Source: Pararhodobacter sp. (GTDB lineage Bacteria > Pseudomonadota > Alphaproteobacteria > Rhodobacterales > Rhodobacteraceae). Taken from it: 64,000 bases of DNA. A model generated the notes under the pieces. The model did no database searches. It had not been told where the DNA came from and saw only the letters and a program-made list of their open reading frames with translations. Each line of letters begins with the position of its first letter. The stretch's first letter is position 1. A program made the translations under genes and the position numbers. Shown piece after piece: positions 50,233 through 58,864 of the stretch. The stretch is taken from positions 1 through 64,000 of the forward strand of contig JAFIEK010000019.1 in NCBI GenBank assembly GCA_020832545.1. Direction: 5' to 3'.

Positions 50233-53001
50233 TCAGCTCTTCACATCATTGAGGGCGCGCAGCACCTTGTCAGGCGTTGCGGGAAGGTGGCGCAGGCGCG
50301 CGCCCGTGGCATCGCGCACCGCGTTCAGGATCGCGGGCGCGGTGGGAATAAGTACCTGCTCGCCGATGCCCTTGGCCCCGAACGGCCCGTGCGCATCCGG
50401 GTCTTCAATGAGGATCGAACGCACGCGCGGCACGTCGCCCGCCGTGGGTATCAGGTAATCATGCAGGTTTTCCGTGCGGCCGGGGATGAATTCTTCCATC
50501 AGCGCAAAGCCCAGCCCCTGCGCCGATCCGCCTTCGATCTGGCCTTCCAGCAGCGTGGGATTGATCGCGCGGCCCACATCATGGGCGCAGACCAGATCGC
50601 GGGTACGGATCAGGCCCAGTTCGGTATCGACCTCCACCTCGGCCAGATGCGCGCCCCAGCCATAGGCGGCATAGGGTTCGCCCTGCCCGTTTTCATCGAG
50701 CGGGCTGGTGGGCGGGTCATAGGTTTCCTCGGCCATCAGGACATAGCCCAGCGCGTTGGCCTCCTCGCTTAGCGTCGCCAGATCAAGCCGGGCATCCCCG
50801 GCGGCGATCACACTGCCCTCCAGCGTCAGCCGTGCCCGCTCGCCCGCGTTCAGTCGCCGCAGGATCTGCCCGCGCAGTGCCGCCCCGGCACGCAGCGATG
50901 CCGCGCCCGAAACAAAGGTCTGACGCGAGGCCGAGGTCTTGCCCGCATCCGGCGTCAGGTCAGTATCGGCACCAACCAGCGTGAAGGCCGAGACCGGCAG
51001 GCCCAGCGCCTCGGCGCAGATTTGGGTGATGACGGTGTTCGAGCCCTGCCCGATATCCACCGCCCCCTGATGCAGCACCAGTGAGCCATCGGCTTTCAGC
51101 CCCACCCGGATGGTCGAGGGGTTCGGCAGCGATGTATTCCCGCAGCCATACCACATCCCCGCCACCCCGACCCCGCGACGCAGCGGCCCGCCGATGCGGG
51201 CCTGCTCAGCGTTGAACGCGGCGCAGGCAGCGCGGCGCGCCACCCAATCCTCGCGCAATGCCTCAAGACAGGCGCGGATGCCCACGCCCTGCGCAAACAC
51301 CTGCCCTGTTACCGTGGGTTGGCCCACCCCTAGTGCGTTCAGGATGCGAAATTCCAGCCGGTCCATGCCAACAGCATCGGCCAGCTCATCAAACAGGCTT
51401 TCCTGCACGACCGAGCTTTGCGGCACACCGAACCCCCGGAACGCGCCGGAGGGCGCGCAATGGCTGTGCACCGCAACCGAGCGTGCGTTGTAATGCGGCA
51501 CGCTGTAAGGCCCTGAGGCATGCACCGGAACCCGGTTCGCTACCGTCGGCCCCCATGAAGCATAGGCGCCGGTGTTGAAATGGCCCAGAAAGTCCATCCC
51601 CACCAGCTTGCCCTCCGCATCCGCGCCGATACGCGCGGTGATCTGCGAGGGGTGGCGCTTGGTCGAGGACTGGATGGATTCCGTGCGCGTATAGACCATG
51701 CCGCAGGGCGCACCGGTCACCCATGCGGCCAACGCGATATAGGGCTGCACCGACAGATCCAGTTTCGAGCCGAAACCGCCGCCCACTGCCGAGGGTAGAA
51801 TGCGAATGGAATCGACCGGCAGCCCCATGATCAGCGCCAGATCATCGCGGTCCATATGCGGGGCTTGGGTGCAGGCAAACACCTCCAGCCGGTCGCCGAC
51901 ACGACGCGCGAAACCGGCCTCAGGTTCGATATAGGCATGTTCGACAAAGCCGCTGGAAAACTGTCCCTCAACCACCGCCGCTGCGCCCTTGAGCGCTGAC
52001 CCGGCGTCGCCACGGCACACCAAGCCCTTGACCAGCACATTGCCCGGCCGACCCTCATGCACTTGCGGCGCATCTGCATTCAGCGCAGCCTCAATCGTCA
52101 GCGCGGCGTCAAGCTCCTGCCATTCCACAGGAAAACCGGCCAGATCCAGCGCCTCGACCACCTCACGCGGACCGACAACCGCCGCCACAGCCTCACCCTT
52201 GAAGCGCGCGACCCCTTCAGCAAAGACCGGCTGATCGGCCAAGGGCGGGATAACGCCATGTAGGTTTCGGCCCGGGATATCGGCGGCCGTCAGAATGGCG
52301 CGCAGTTCAGGATGCGCGGCGCGATAGAGGTCCAGATTTCTGAGAGTGAATCGCGCATGATGAAACGGGCTACGGATTGCACGCACCAGCAGGGTTTCGG
52401 TGGGCCAGCTATCGGCCCCGAACGCATCGGTCCCCAGCACCTTTGGCAGGCCGTCCAGTCGCTCGATTCGCGCGCCCACCGCGCCCTGGGCCGCAGATGG
52501 GGCGTCAGCCTCGCAATCAAGGATTGCCTGCACGATCTTGGAATAGCCAGTACAGCGACACAGAACGCCTGAAATCGCCTCCTCCACCTCGGCCTCGGTC
52601 GGGTGCGGATTGCTCCGCAGCAGGGCCTCGGCAGAAACCAGCATGCCCGGCGTGCAGATGCCGCATTGCGCCGCGCCATGTCGCAGGAACGCACGTTGCA
52701 AACGGCCCGGTATGCCCGGCGCTTTTGCCAACCCCTCCACCGTTTCAATCTGCCGCCCCTCGGCCTGAGCGGCGGGCATCAGGCAGGCGCAGACCGGTGC
52801 GCCATCCAGCAGCACGGTGCAGGCGCCGCAATCGCCCGCGTCGCAGCCGATCTTGACCCCCTCGCAATCGAAATCTGCCCGCAAGACGGCACTGAGGCGG
52901 GCCTGCGGTGCCACCTGGGCCCGGCGCCGCGCACCATTGAGGGTCAGTGACAGGGTCATACCCTCATTCTGGCGAGCTTTCAGCGGGGCGGCATCGCGCA
53001 T
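50233..53001 (-). CDS. Molybdenum hydroxylase, fused 2Fe-2S and Mo-binding subunits (nicotinate dehydrogenase type)
   Basis: The 922-residue chain begins with a xanthine-dehydrogenase-type 2Fe-2S domain. Its plant-type cluster is Cys53, Cys58, Cys61 and Cys73; the second cluster is CGICTPG and CRCTGY. The Mo-cofactor domain follows with AVGGGFGSKLDLS, HCAPSGAFRGFGVPQ, AGMWYGCGNTSLPNP, VDIGQGSNT and the active-site glutamate in GAKGIGEQ. With the FAD subunit it should hydroxylate an N-heteroaromatic acid such as nicotinate, giving 6-hydroxynicotinate. The start at 53001 is two bases from the previous stop; ATG 52959 is an alternative. Confidence 0.9.
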   Translation of the reverse strand: MRDAAPLKARQNEGMTLSLTLNGARRRAQVAPQARLSAVLRADFDCEGVKIGCDAGDCGACTVLLDGAPVCACLMPAAQAEGRQIETVEGLAKAPGIPGRLQRAFLRHGAAQCGICTPGMLVSAEALLRSNPHPTEAEVEEAISGVLCRCTGYSKIVQAILDCEADAPSAAQGAVGARIERLDGLPKVLGTDAFGADSWPTETLLVRAIRSPFHHARFTLRNLDLYRAAHPELRAILTAADIPGRNLHGVIPPLADQPVFAEGVARFKGEAVAAVVGPREVVEALDLAGFPVEWQELDAALTIEAALNADAPQVHEGRPGNVLVKGLVCRGDAGSALKGAAAVVEGQFSSGFVEHAYIEPEAGFARRVGDRLEVFACTQAPHMDRDDLALIMGLPVDSIRILPSAVGGGFGSKLDLSVQPYIALAAWVTGAPCGMVYTRTESIQSSTKRHPSQITARIGADAEGKLVGMDFLGHFNTGAYASWGPTVANRVPVHASGPYSVPHYNARSVAVHSHCAPSGAFRGFGVPQSSVVQESLFDELADAVGMDRLEFRILNALGVGQPTVTGQVFAQGVGIRACLEALREDWVARRAACAAFNAEQARIGGPLRRGVGVAGMWYGCGNTSLPNPSTIRVGLKADGSLVLHQGAVDIGQGSNTVITQICAEALGLPVSAFTLVGADTDLTPDAGKTSASRQTFVSGAASLRAGAALRGQILRRLNAGERARLTLEGSVIAAGDARLDLATLSEEANALGYVLMAEETYDPPTSPLDENGQGEPYAAYGWGAHLAEVEVDTELGLIRTRDLVCAHDVGRAINPTLLEGQIEGGSAQGLGFALMEEFIPGRTENLHDYLIPTAGDVPRVRSILIEDPDAHGPFGAKGIGEQVLIPTAPAILNAVRDATGARLRHLPATPDKVLRALNDVKS

Positions 53002-53002
53002 T

Positions 53003-53836
53003 TCAATCCTCCAGACAGCGTTCAAGGCAGCGGCGCACCAGAACCGGCACGGCAGCGCGGCGATAAGCATCATCGGCGCGCACATCGCTGATAGGTGCGA
53101 GGGGTGCGAAATCCTCAGGGCGCAGGGCCGAGGCAAGTTCGGCGCGTGTCAGCCCCGCCAGCCGCGCCTCAAGTGCGGGCAAGCGTTGCGCCACCGGTGA
53201 ACAGGCCCCCACCGCCACCGCCGCCCGCACGATAGAGCCATCCGCTGCACACTCGACACGCGCTGCCACCATGGCAATCGAAATCACCAGATACCGCCGC
53301 GCGCCCAGCTTCAGAAACGCCGAGCGCCCGGCGACCGGCGGCACATGCACGGCCACCACAAATTCCCCCGGCCTCAACGCAACGCGGCGCACCCCTGTGA
53401 CAAATTCGGCCAGCAGCATACGGCGGGTGCCGCCCGGCCCCGCAACCTCCACCGTGGCATCCAGCGCCATCAGCGCCACCGTGCCATCAGCCGCAGGCGA
53501 GGCATTGCAGATGTTGCCCGCAACCGTTCCAGCATTCTGGATCTGCGGTGACCCCACCTCGCGCCCGGCCTGTTGCAAGGCCACGTAGGCTGGTGGCAGA
53601 TCGGTGCGCTGCACATCGGTCCAACTGGCCAGCGCCCCGATCCGCAGCCCCGCACCGGTCAAGGTGACGCCGCGCAATGCGTCGATCCCGGTGAGATCCA
53701 GAAGCGGTGTGCGCGCCGCCGACGCCCCCAGCATGGGGTACACATCTGTCCCGCCAGCAACGATGCGCAGGCCCGGCGCGCCTTCAAGCACGGCCAGAGC
53801 CTCAGGTACGGAACGGGGGCGGTGGAATGCTGGCAT
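53003..53836 (-). CDS. Molybdenum hydroxylase FAD-binding subunit
   Basis: The 277-residue CoxM-type protein has the FAD motifs IVAGGTDVYPM and GNICNASPAADG (TIGGN-like), and a C-terminal CO_deh_flav domain. It transfers electrons from the fused subunit to the acceptor. The frame is open a further 16 codons, but MPAFHRPRS fits the family. It is the first gene of the minus-strand operon. Confidence 0.9.
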   Translation of the reverse strand: MPAFHRPRSVPEALAVLEGAPGLRIVAGGTDVYPMLGASAARTPLLDLTGIDALRGVTLTGAGLRIGALASWTDVQRTDLPPAYVALQQAGREVGSPQIQNAGTVAGNICNASPAADGTVALMALDATVEVAGPGGTRRMLLAEFVTGVRRVALRPGEFVVAVHVPPVAGRSAFLKLGARRYLVISIAMVAARVECAADGSIVRAAVAVGACSPVAQRLPALEARLAGLTRAELASALRPEDFAPLAPISDVRADDAYRRAAVPVLVRRCLERCLED

Positions 53837-53869
53837 GGTCTGGCTTCCCGCTGGATCTGCATGGCGACA

Positions 53870-53889
53870 AACTTGGCCGCACACAAGTT
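53870..53889. promoter_or_regulatory. Inverted repeat before the minus-strand catabolic operon
   Basis: The perfect repeat AACTTG-N8-CAAGTT lies 33 bases before the first gene of the operon. Candidate operator, but its half-site differs from the TCGTTT repeat before enamidase, so they may not share a regulator. The rest of the 304-base gap up to fpr contains AT-rich sequence and the fpr promoter. Confidence 0.4.
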
Positions 53890-54079
53890 ACTTTCACTCT
53901 GGCAGAGCCCATCAGTTCGCACAAGAATTTTCTCAACACTCGCCACAAGAACAGCTTCCCGCGTCAAATACAGCCAAAAATCCACCACAAGCCGCGAGTA
54001 TTGCAGATTTTTTCGCCAAATCGTCCGCGCCAACATGGCCTGCGGTCACCGGTGCAGAAAAGTCGCCTCTCGATTATTG

Positions 54080-54108
54080 TTGGTACACGAACAAGTTTAT
54101 GCTATAGA
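54080..54108 (+). promoter_or_regulatory. Candidate sigma-70 promoter of fpr
   Basis: TTGGTA, 17 bases and TATAGA, ending 32 bases before the fpr ATG, in an AT-richer stretch. Confidence 0.5.
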
Positions 54109-54140
54109 GACGCGAACCCATATTGATCTGAAGGTACGAC

Positions 54141-54950
54141 ATGTCGCTTGATTCCATTCTGTCCGCTCCGTTCCTGGCCCCCGCAAATTGCCACGCGCAA
54201 ACTGTGACTGAGGTTGAGCATTTCACCGACCGGTTGTTCCGGTTCCGCATGACCCGGCCCGCAAGCTTTCGCTTCCGTTCAGGCGAGTTTGTGATGATCG
54301 GGCTGCCCAACGCCGAGAAACCTGTCTTTCGCGCCTATTCCATTGCGTCTCCCTCATGGGATGACACACTGGAATTCTATTCGATCAAGGTGCCCGATGG
54401 CCCGCTGACCGAGCATCTACAAAACGTTAAGATCGGTGACACGGTCCTGATGCGCAAGAAACCCACCGGCACGCTGGTTCTGGATGCGCTCCTGCCCGGC
54501 AAACGGCTCTACATGATGTCAACTGGCACCGGCATTGCGCCCTTTGCATCGCTGATCCGTGACCCTGAAACCTATGAGAAATTCGAACAGGTGGTTGTCC
54601 TGCACGGTTGTCGCGAAAAGCCTGAACTGGCCTATGGTGAGGAACTGGTCGCGCAGACCCTGGCCGACCCGCTGGTGGGGGAACTGGCACAGGGGCGGCT
54701 GCACCACTACACCTGCCTGACCCGCGAAAGCCACCCGCGCCAGATGCGTATCACACAGGCGCTGGAGCAAGGGTATGTCTCTCGCGACCTGGGCATGCCG
54801 CCGCTGGACCCGACAGATGACCGCGTGATGATCTGCGGCTCAATAGACATGCTGCGCGACTGCCGAGCAATGTGTGAAGCGACCGGGATGACAGAAGGTT
54901 CGAACAGCGCGCCCGGCATCTTTGTTGTCGAACGCGCCTTTGTCGATTGA
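54141..54950 (+). CDS. fpr: Ferredoxin/flavodoxin-NADP+ reductase
   Basis: The 269-residue enzyme has FAD-binding RAYSIASPSWDD, the KPTGTL loop, STGTGIAPFASLIRDPETYEKF, and the C-terminal MICGSIDMLRD...FVVERAFVD typical of bacterial subclass I Fpr. It exchanges electrons between NADPH and ferredoxin or flavodoxin. It diverges from the 6-hydroxynicotinate reductase operon, whose enzyme needs reduced ferredoxin, so it may supply it, although fpr is also a housekeeping gene. Confidence 0.94.
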   Translation: MSLDSILSAPFLAPANCHAQTVTEVEHFTDRLFRFRMTRPASFRFRSGEFVMIGLPNAEKPVFRAYSIASPSWDDTLEFYSIKVPDGPLTEHLQNVKIGDTVLMRKKPTGTLVLDALLPGKRLYMMSTGTGIAPFASLIRDPETYEKFEQVVVLHGCREKPELAYGEELVAQTLADPLVGELAQGRLHHYTCLTRESHPRQMRITQALEQGYVSRDLGMPPLDPTDDRVMICGSIDMLRDCRAMCEATGMTEGSNSAPGIFVVERAFVD

Positions 54951-54996
54951 TCAGCGCGGCCCCTGCATTTTTCAGTCAGGGGTGCGCCTGGACAGT

Positions 54997-55089
54997 TCAG
55001 ACCGGCGCAAGGATCATCACTATAATCGCATAGATCATGAAAGCCGCGACGCCGCCCAGCATCAACCACAGGTTGAGATATTGGTGCAT
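54997..55089 (-). CDS. 30-residue single-helix membrane peptide
   Basis: A short frame with a ribosome site (CCGGAG, eight bases upstream) encodes MHQYLNLWLMLGGVAAFMIY... with one hydrophobic helix. It converges on fpr. The sequence is less repetitive than random GC-rich frames, so I consider it probably real; function unknown. Confidence 0.5.
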   Translation of the reverse strand: MHQYLNLWLMLGGVAAFMIYAIIVMILAPV

Positions 55090-55126
55090 TGGATTTTCTC
55101 CGGAAAGATGAACGCTGACAAGCGGT

Positions 55127-55435
55127 TCAGACTTTCCGGAGCGGTGGCGCGCGGGGTTGCGCGTTCAAACGGCCAGCGCATTTGCACTGTCGGAATGCAA
55201 CGGGGCGCAGTCCCGGCGGGCCAATTGACCAATGGATCTGTGCGAACCGGGCAGGCAGGCTTTCCTGCGGGTCGTCCCCCTCGCCGGTGGCGCGCTCGCT
55301 TTTTCGGCTGATCGCCTCGACCAGAGCATCGGATTCGAGCAGGTGTTGATCCGGCTGCACCTCGCCGGGCCCGGCCTGCGCGACCGGCGCCAGCAGGATC
55401 AGGGCGAGGAATGCAAGAAGGCGTGCTAGCAGCAT
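55127..55435 (-). CDS. Putative exported small protein
   Basis: The 102-residue frame starts with a signal peptide (MLLARLLAFLALILLAPVAQA) followed by an acidic segment and a basic end with two close cysteines. No family recognised. It lies between cobT and the 30-residue peptide on the same strand. The C-terminal half has poor coding character, so the frame could be partly spurious. Confidence 0.5.
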   Translation of the reverse strand: MLLARLLAFLALILLAPVAQAGPGEVQPDQHLLESDALVEAISRKSERATGEGDDPQESLPARFAQIHWSIGPPGLRPVAFRQCKCAGRLNAQPRAPPLRKV

Positions 55436-55504
55436 CAGGGCCTACCGGTTCTGTCAGGGCTGACAGGTGGATACCGCGCGGCGAATGTCAATGCACAACG
55501 CCGT

Positions 55505-56533
55505 TCAGCCGCCGGAAACCCCTGCTTCGGCAAAGGTGGCCATGCCGTCATGCACCGCCAATGCGGCCCGCAGAACGCCCAGCGCCACTGCCGCGCCGGA
55601 ACCTTCGCCCAGCCGCATATCCAGCGCCAGCACCGGCCGCAGGCCCAGCGCCTCCAGCAGCCGCTTGTGCCCCGGCTCGGCGCTGCAATGCCCGGCCAGA
55701 CAATGGGCCAGCGCGTCGCCAAACGGGTGCAGCACAGCCGCTGCGGCGGTGCAGATGAACCCGTCCAGAATGACCGGCACCCGTGCTTGCCGCGCAGCAA
55801 GGATCGCGCCACAGATCGCCGCCTGCTCGCGCCCGCCAAAGGCTGCCAGCAGGGCCAGCCCGTCGTGCGGATCGGGTTGGTGCAGGGCTAGCCCCTCCTC
55901 AATGACGCGCGCTTTCAGCGATACGCCCTGGGCATCAGCCCCGGTGCCCGGCCCCGCCCAGTCTCGCGCGTGGCCGCCAAACAGCGCGCGCGCAAGGGCC
56001 GCCGCCACGGTGGAATTGCCGATCCCCATCTCGCCCAGCAGCAGCACATCAATGCCCGTCGCCACAGAGGCCGCACCCTGCGCCATGGCCTCCAGCACCT
56101 CGGATTCGCTTAGGGCTGGGCCTGCGGTGAAATCTCCGGTCGGGTGCTCAAGCGACAGCTCGACAACCGACAACTGCGCTCCGCTCGTCCGGCACAACTG
56201 GTTGATCGCCGCCCCGCCTGCCCGGAAATTGGCCACCATCTGCGCGGTGACTTCTTGCGGATATGGGTTCACACCGCGCGCGCAAATCCCGTGATTGCCA
56301 GCAAAAACCAGCGCCTGAGCCTGCCTGATCTGTGGTCGCTCGCAACCTTGCCAGCCAGCCATGAATACTGCCATTTCCTCAAGTGTACCCAGGCTTCCCG
56401 GCGGCTTGGTCAGGCTGGACTGCCGCGAGCGGGCAGCCTTGGACGCGACGGTATCGGTTGCGGGCAGCCCCTGTGCAAGGCGGGTCTTCAGGGTGGCGAA
56501 ATCGGGGGCAGGCAGCAGTGCGTCCATGGTCAT
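55505..56533 (-). CDS. cobT: Nicotinate-nucleotide-dimethylbenzimidazole phosphoribosyltransferase
   Basis: The 342-residue CobT has the conserved N-terminal LTKPPGSLGTLEE, VFAGNHGICARGVNPYPQEVTAQM, GEMGIGNSTVAAAL, ILDGFICTAAAAVLHP, and the active-site glutamate region MRLGEGSGAAVAL. It activates the lower ligand of cobalamin as alpha-ribazole phosphate. With CbiZ at 17 kb it supports corrinoid remodelling. Start codons at 56533 and 56527 are both possible. Confidence 0.93.
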   Translation of the reverse strand: MTMDALLPAPDFATLKTRLAQGLPATDTVASKAARSRQSSLTKPPGSLGTLEEMAVFMAGWQGCERPQIRQAQALVFAGNHGICARGVNPYPQEVTAQMVANFRAGGAAINQLCRTSGAQLSVVELSLEHPTGDFTAGPALSESEVLEAMAQGAASVATGIDVLLLGEMGIGNSTVAAALARALFGGHARDWAGPGTGADAQGVSLKARVIEEGLALHQPDPHDGLALLAAFGGREQAAICGAILAARQARVPVILDGFICTAAAAVLHPFGDALAHCLAGHCSAEPGHKRLLEALGLRPVLALDMRLGEGSGAAVALGVLRAALAVHDGMATFAEAGVSGG

Positions 56534-56691
56534 TCTCGGTTGTTCATCGGCGCTTGTGGCACGAATGGCGCGCCCCGGCAATCAGACCTGCGCAGAAGGC
56601 CCCCTATGGAACGGCACCAACCGAAAAGCCTTTTACCAATTATTGACGGCCTGCGCGCTATGAATGCCAAATGGCTGGAATGCAGGGCGAT

Positions 56692-57009
56692 ATGTTCGGA
56701 TACGCGACAGTACCAACAGTTTTAGCAGGTGCGGGGCTTGCCCTTTTGGCCCTGCTATCTCTGCAACCGCAATCCGGCGCGCCATCCTACGCCCTCTTGT
56801 TCCCGCCGTGGGTTTCAAGGGCCGAGGCCCTGAACCACGCCGCAATGTTCGACGCCGCACTCACAGACATCCGGCTGGGGGGCAGGTTGATCGTGCTGCA
56901 ATCCGATATCGCGCCGCCCCGCTTCTACGCCCGTGGTGCGCTGGTCATCAGTGCCCGCGCCCCGGACCTTTGCGCGCCAACCTTTCCCTCCAAGGACGAC
57001 CGGACATGA
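56692..57009 (+). CDS. Small membrane-anchored protein coupled to a chemoreceptor
   Basis: The product of about 105 residues has one N-terminal hydrophobic helix ([19 protein letters not shown]) and a periplasmic part with [20 protein letters not shown]. It overlaps the chemoreceptor gene by four bases (ATGA), so they are translated together. No family recognised; a signal partner of the receptor is plausible. Confidence 0.6.
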   Translation: MFGYATVPTVLAGAGLALLALLSLQPQSGAPSYALLFPPWVSRAEALNHAAMFDAALTDIRLGGRLIVLQSDIAPPRFYARGALVISARAPDLCAPTFPSKDDRT

Positions 57010-58604
57010 ACCCCACTGCCACCCAACCCGTCAGCCTTGAGGATATCCGCATCCGGGCGCAGCAGTTCATGCTGATCTTCCTTTGGGTGCATGTCCCGCT
57101 TGGCACTGCGATTGCGGTCAGCGGCGGGCAGGGCGGCATGGTGGTTCCGGCGGCTCTGGCTGCCCTTGCGGCACTGTCCACATTGGCCTGGCGGCGCAAT
57201 CCACGCGCCCAGAGCGTGCCGGTCACAATGGCTGTCAGCCTGGCCCTGATTGTTGCTTTGCTGGTGTATCAGCTCACCGGTCACCCTTGGCAGATCGATG
57301 CGCATTTGTATTTCTTCGCCTCTTTCGCAACGGTTGGCGTCTTCTGTAGCTGGCGCCCGCTGGTTGCCTATGCTGCGGTAGTAGCAATGCACCACCTGCT
57401 GCTCAACGCCTTGATTCCCGCTGCCATCTTTCCCGGCGCAGGTGATCTGAGGCGGGTTGTACTGCATGCAATGGTGTTGATCGTGCAGGCAGTCGCATTG
57501 ATCTGGCTGACAAGCCGCCTGGTGGAGGCATTTGATGCTGCAGGCAAGGCCGTCGACGCCGCGCAGGCCTCCCAGTCCGAGGCCGAGCACCTGGCACGTG
57601 AACGCCGTGCCGCCGATGAACGCAACGCCGCGCTGCGCTCGGCACAGGCCGCGCAGCACGAACGCGTGGCGCGCGATATCACCGCCGGGCTGGAGCGTCT
57701 GAGCGCAGGCGATCTGACCCGGCTGATCGACAGCCCCCCCGACGATCCCTTCCCCATAAATCATGAGGCGCTACGCCGCAGCTTCAACCACGTCGTGGAG
57801 CAACTCAACGGTGTGATGACGCGCATCGGTTCGGTCGCTTACGGGGTGAGGGCGGGTTCGGACGAGATTGACAATGCCGCACAAGATCTGTCGACCCGGG
57901 CTGAGACACAGGCAGCCACACTGGAACAATCTGCGGCCGCCCTGAGACAAATATCGGAAAGTGTGCGTTCAACCGCCGAACGCGCCGCCGAGGCAGAGGC
58001 CGAAGGGCGCGAAAACCACACCCGCGCCGTAAACGGCGCACAGATCGTGAAAGATGCGATCACGGCAATGCGCACAATCGAACACAGCACCGAACAGATC
58101 AACCGGATCATTGATGTGATCGACACCATCGCCTTTCAGACCAATCTTCTTGCACTCAACGCCGGTGTCGAAGCCGCGCGTGCAGGCGAAGCCGGGCGCG
58201 GTTTTGCCGTCGTCGCTTCAGAAGTGCGGGGCCTCGCGCAGCGCGCAGCGGACTCGGCGCGCGACATTCGCGGGCTGATTGCCGAGAGCGGTGAACATGT
58301 CCAGACCGGCGCATCGCTGGTTGCCAGCACCGGCGCGAGCCTGGATCAGATTGTCGCCACGGCCACGCGGATGCAAGGGTTGATCGCTGACATCGCGACA
58401 GCCGCGCGCCAGCAATCTGCAGGGCTGGAAGACATCAACGCCGGCGTGTCCCAGCTCGATCAGGTCACCCAGCACAACGCCGCCGTTGCCGAGAAAACCA
58501 CTGCGGCGGCGGCTGCACTGAAACAACGTTCCGCCGCCCTGGTCTCGGATTTGCGGGGTTTTACAACCGCTCACCCCTCCGCACAGTTTTGGGCTGCGGA
58601 ATGA
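57006..58604 (+). CDS. Methyl-accepting chemotaxis protein with polytopic N-terminus
   Basis: The 532-residue receptor has an N-terminal block of about six helices (residues 15-175) instead of a periplasmic ligand domain. A coiled coil and HAMP-like region ([13 protein letters not shown]) follow, then the MCP signalling domain with hairpin tip [21 protein letters not shown] and [23 protein letters not shown]. It probably senses membrane or cytoplasmic state. The C-terminus has no CheR/CheB-binding pentapeptide. Confidence 0.92.
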   Translation: MNPTATQPVSLEDIRIRAQQFMLIFLWVHVPLGTAIAVSGGQGGMVVPAALAALAALSTLAWRRNPRAQSVPVTMAVSLALIVALLVYQLTGHPWQIDAHLYFFASFATVGVFCSWRPLVAYAAVVAMHHLLLNALIPAAIFPGAGDLRRVVLHAMVLIVQAVALIWLTSRLVEAFDAAGKAVDAAQASQSEAEHLARERRAADERNAALRSAQAAQHERVARDITAGLERLSAGDLTRLIDSPPDDPFPINHEALRRSFNHVVEQLNGVMTRIGSVAYGVRAGSDEIDNAAQDLSTRAETQAATLEQSAAALRQISESVRSTAERAAEAEAEGRENHTRAVNGAQIVKDAITAMRTIEHSTEQINRIIDVIDTIAFQTNLLALNAGVEAARAGEAGRGFAVVASEVRGLAQRAADSARDIRGLIAESGEHVQTGASLVASTGASLDQIVATATRMQGLIADIATAARQQSAGLEDINAGVSQLDQVTQHNAAVAEKTTAAAAALKQRSAALVSDLRGFTTAHPSAQFWAAE

Positions 58605-58864
58605 CCGAGCGCACCATCCCCGGTCCAACGATCACCCTGAAAACGGCAACAGACGCGCACAACCAGAGCTATACTTGTGCGCAGGGGGAAAGCCTGAACC
58701 GTGAATTTGTGCTGGACGCAGAGGTCCGCAGAGCAGACTGCCCGGTCTGTGCATTCCCTATCGCCGGTTCGTTCAGCGAGTGGGGCGAAGCAGGTTTCCA
58801 CCATCGCTCTGCACCGCTCAATGCCGAGGCTACGCAGGCACTGGTGACCAGGCACCGAACCACA
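58605..58864 (+). other. Unassigned gap with an ambiguous plus-strand frame
   Basis: A frame begins with ATGA overlap at 58601 and reads [20 protein letters not shown]... with CPVC, but it runs on antisense through 460 bases of the acylase gene. Coding is possible only for the first 85 residues or so. I see no other gene here. Confidence 0.3.
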
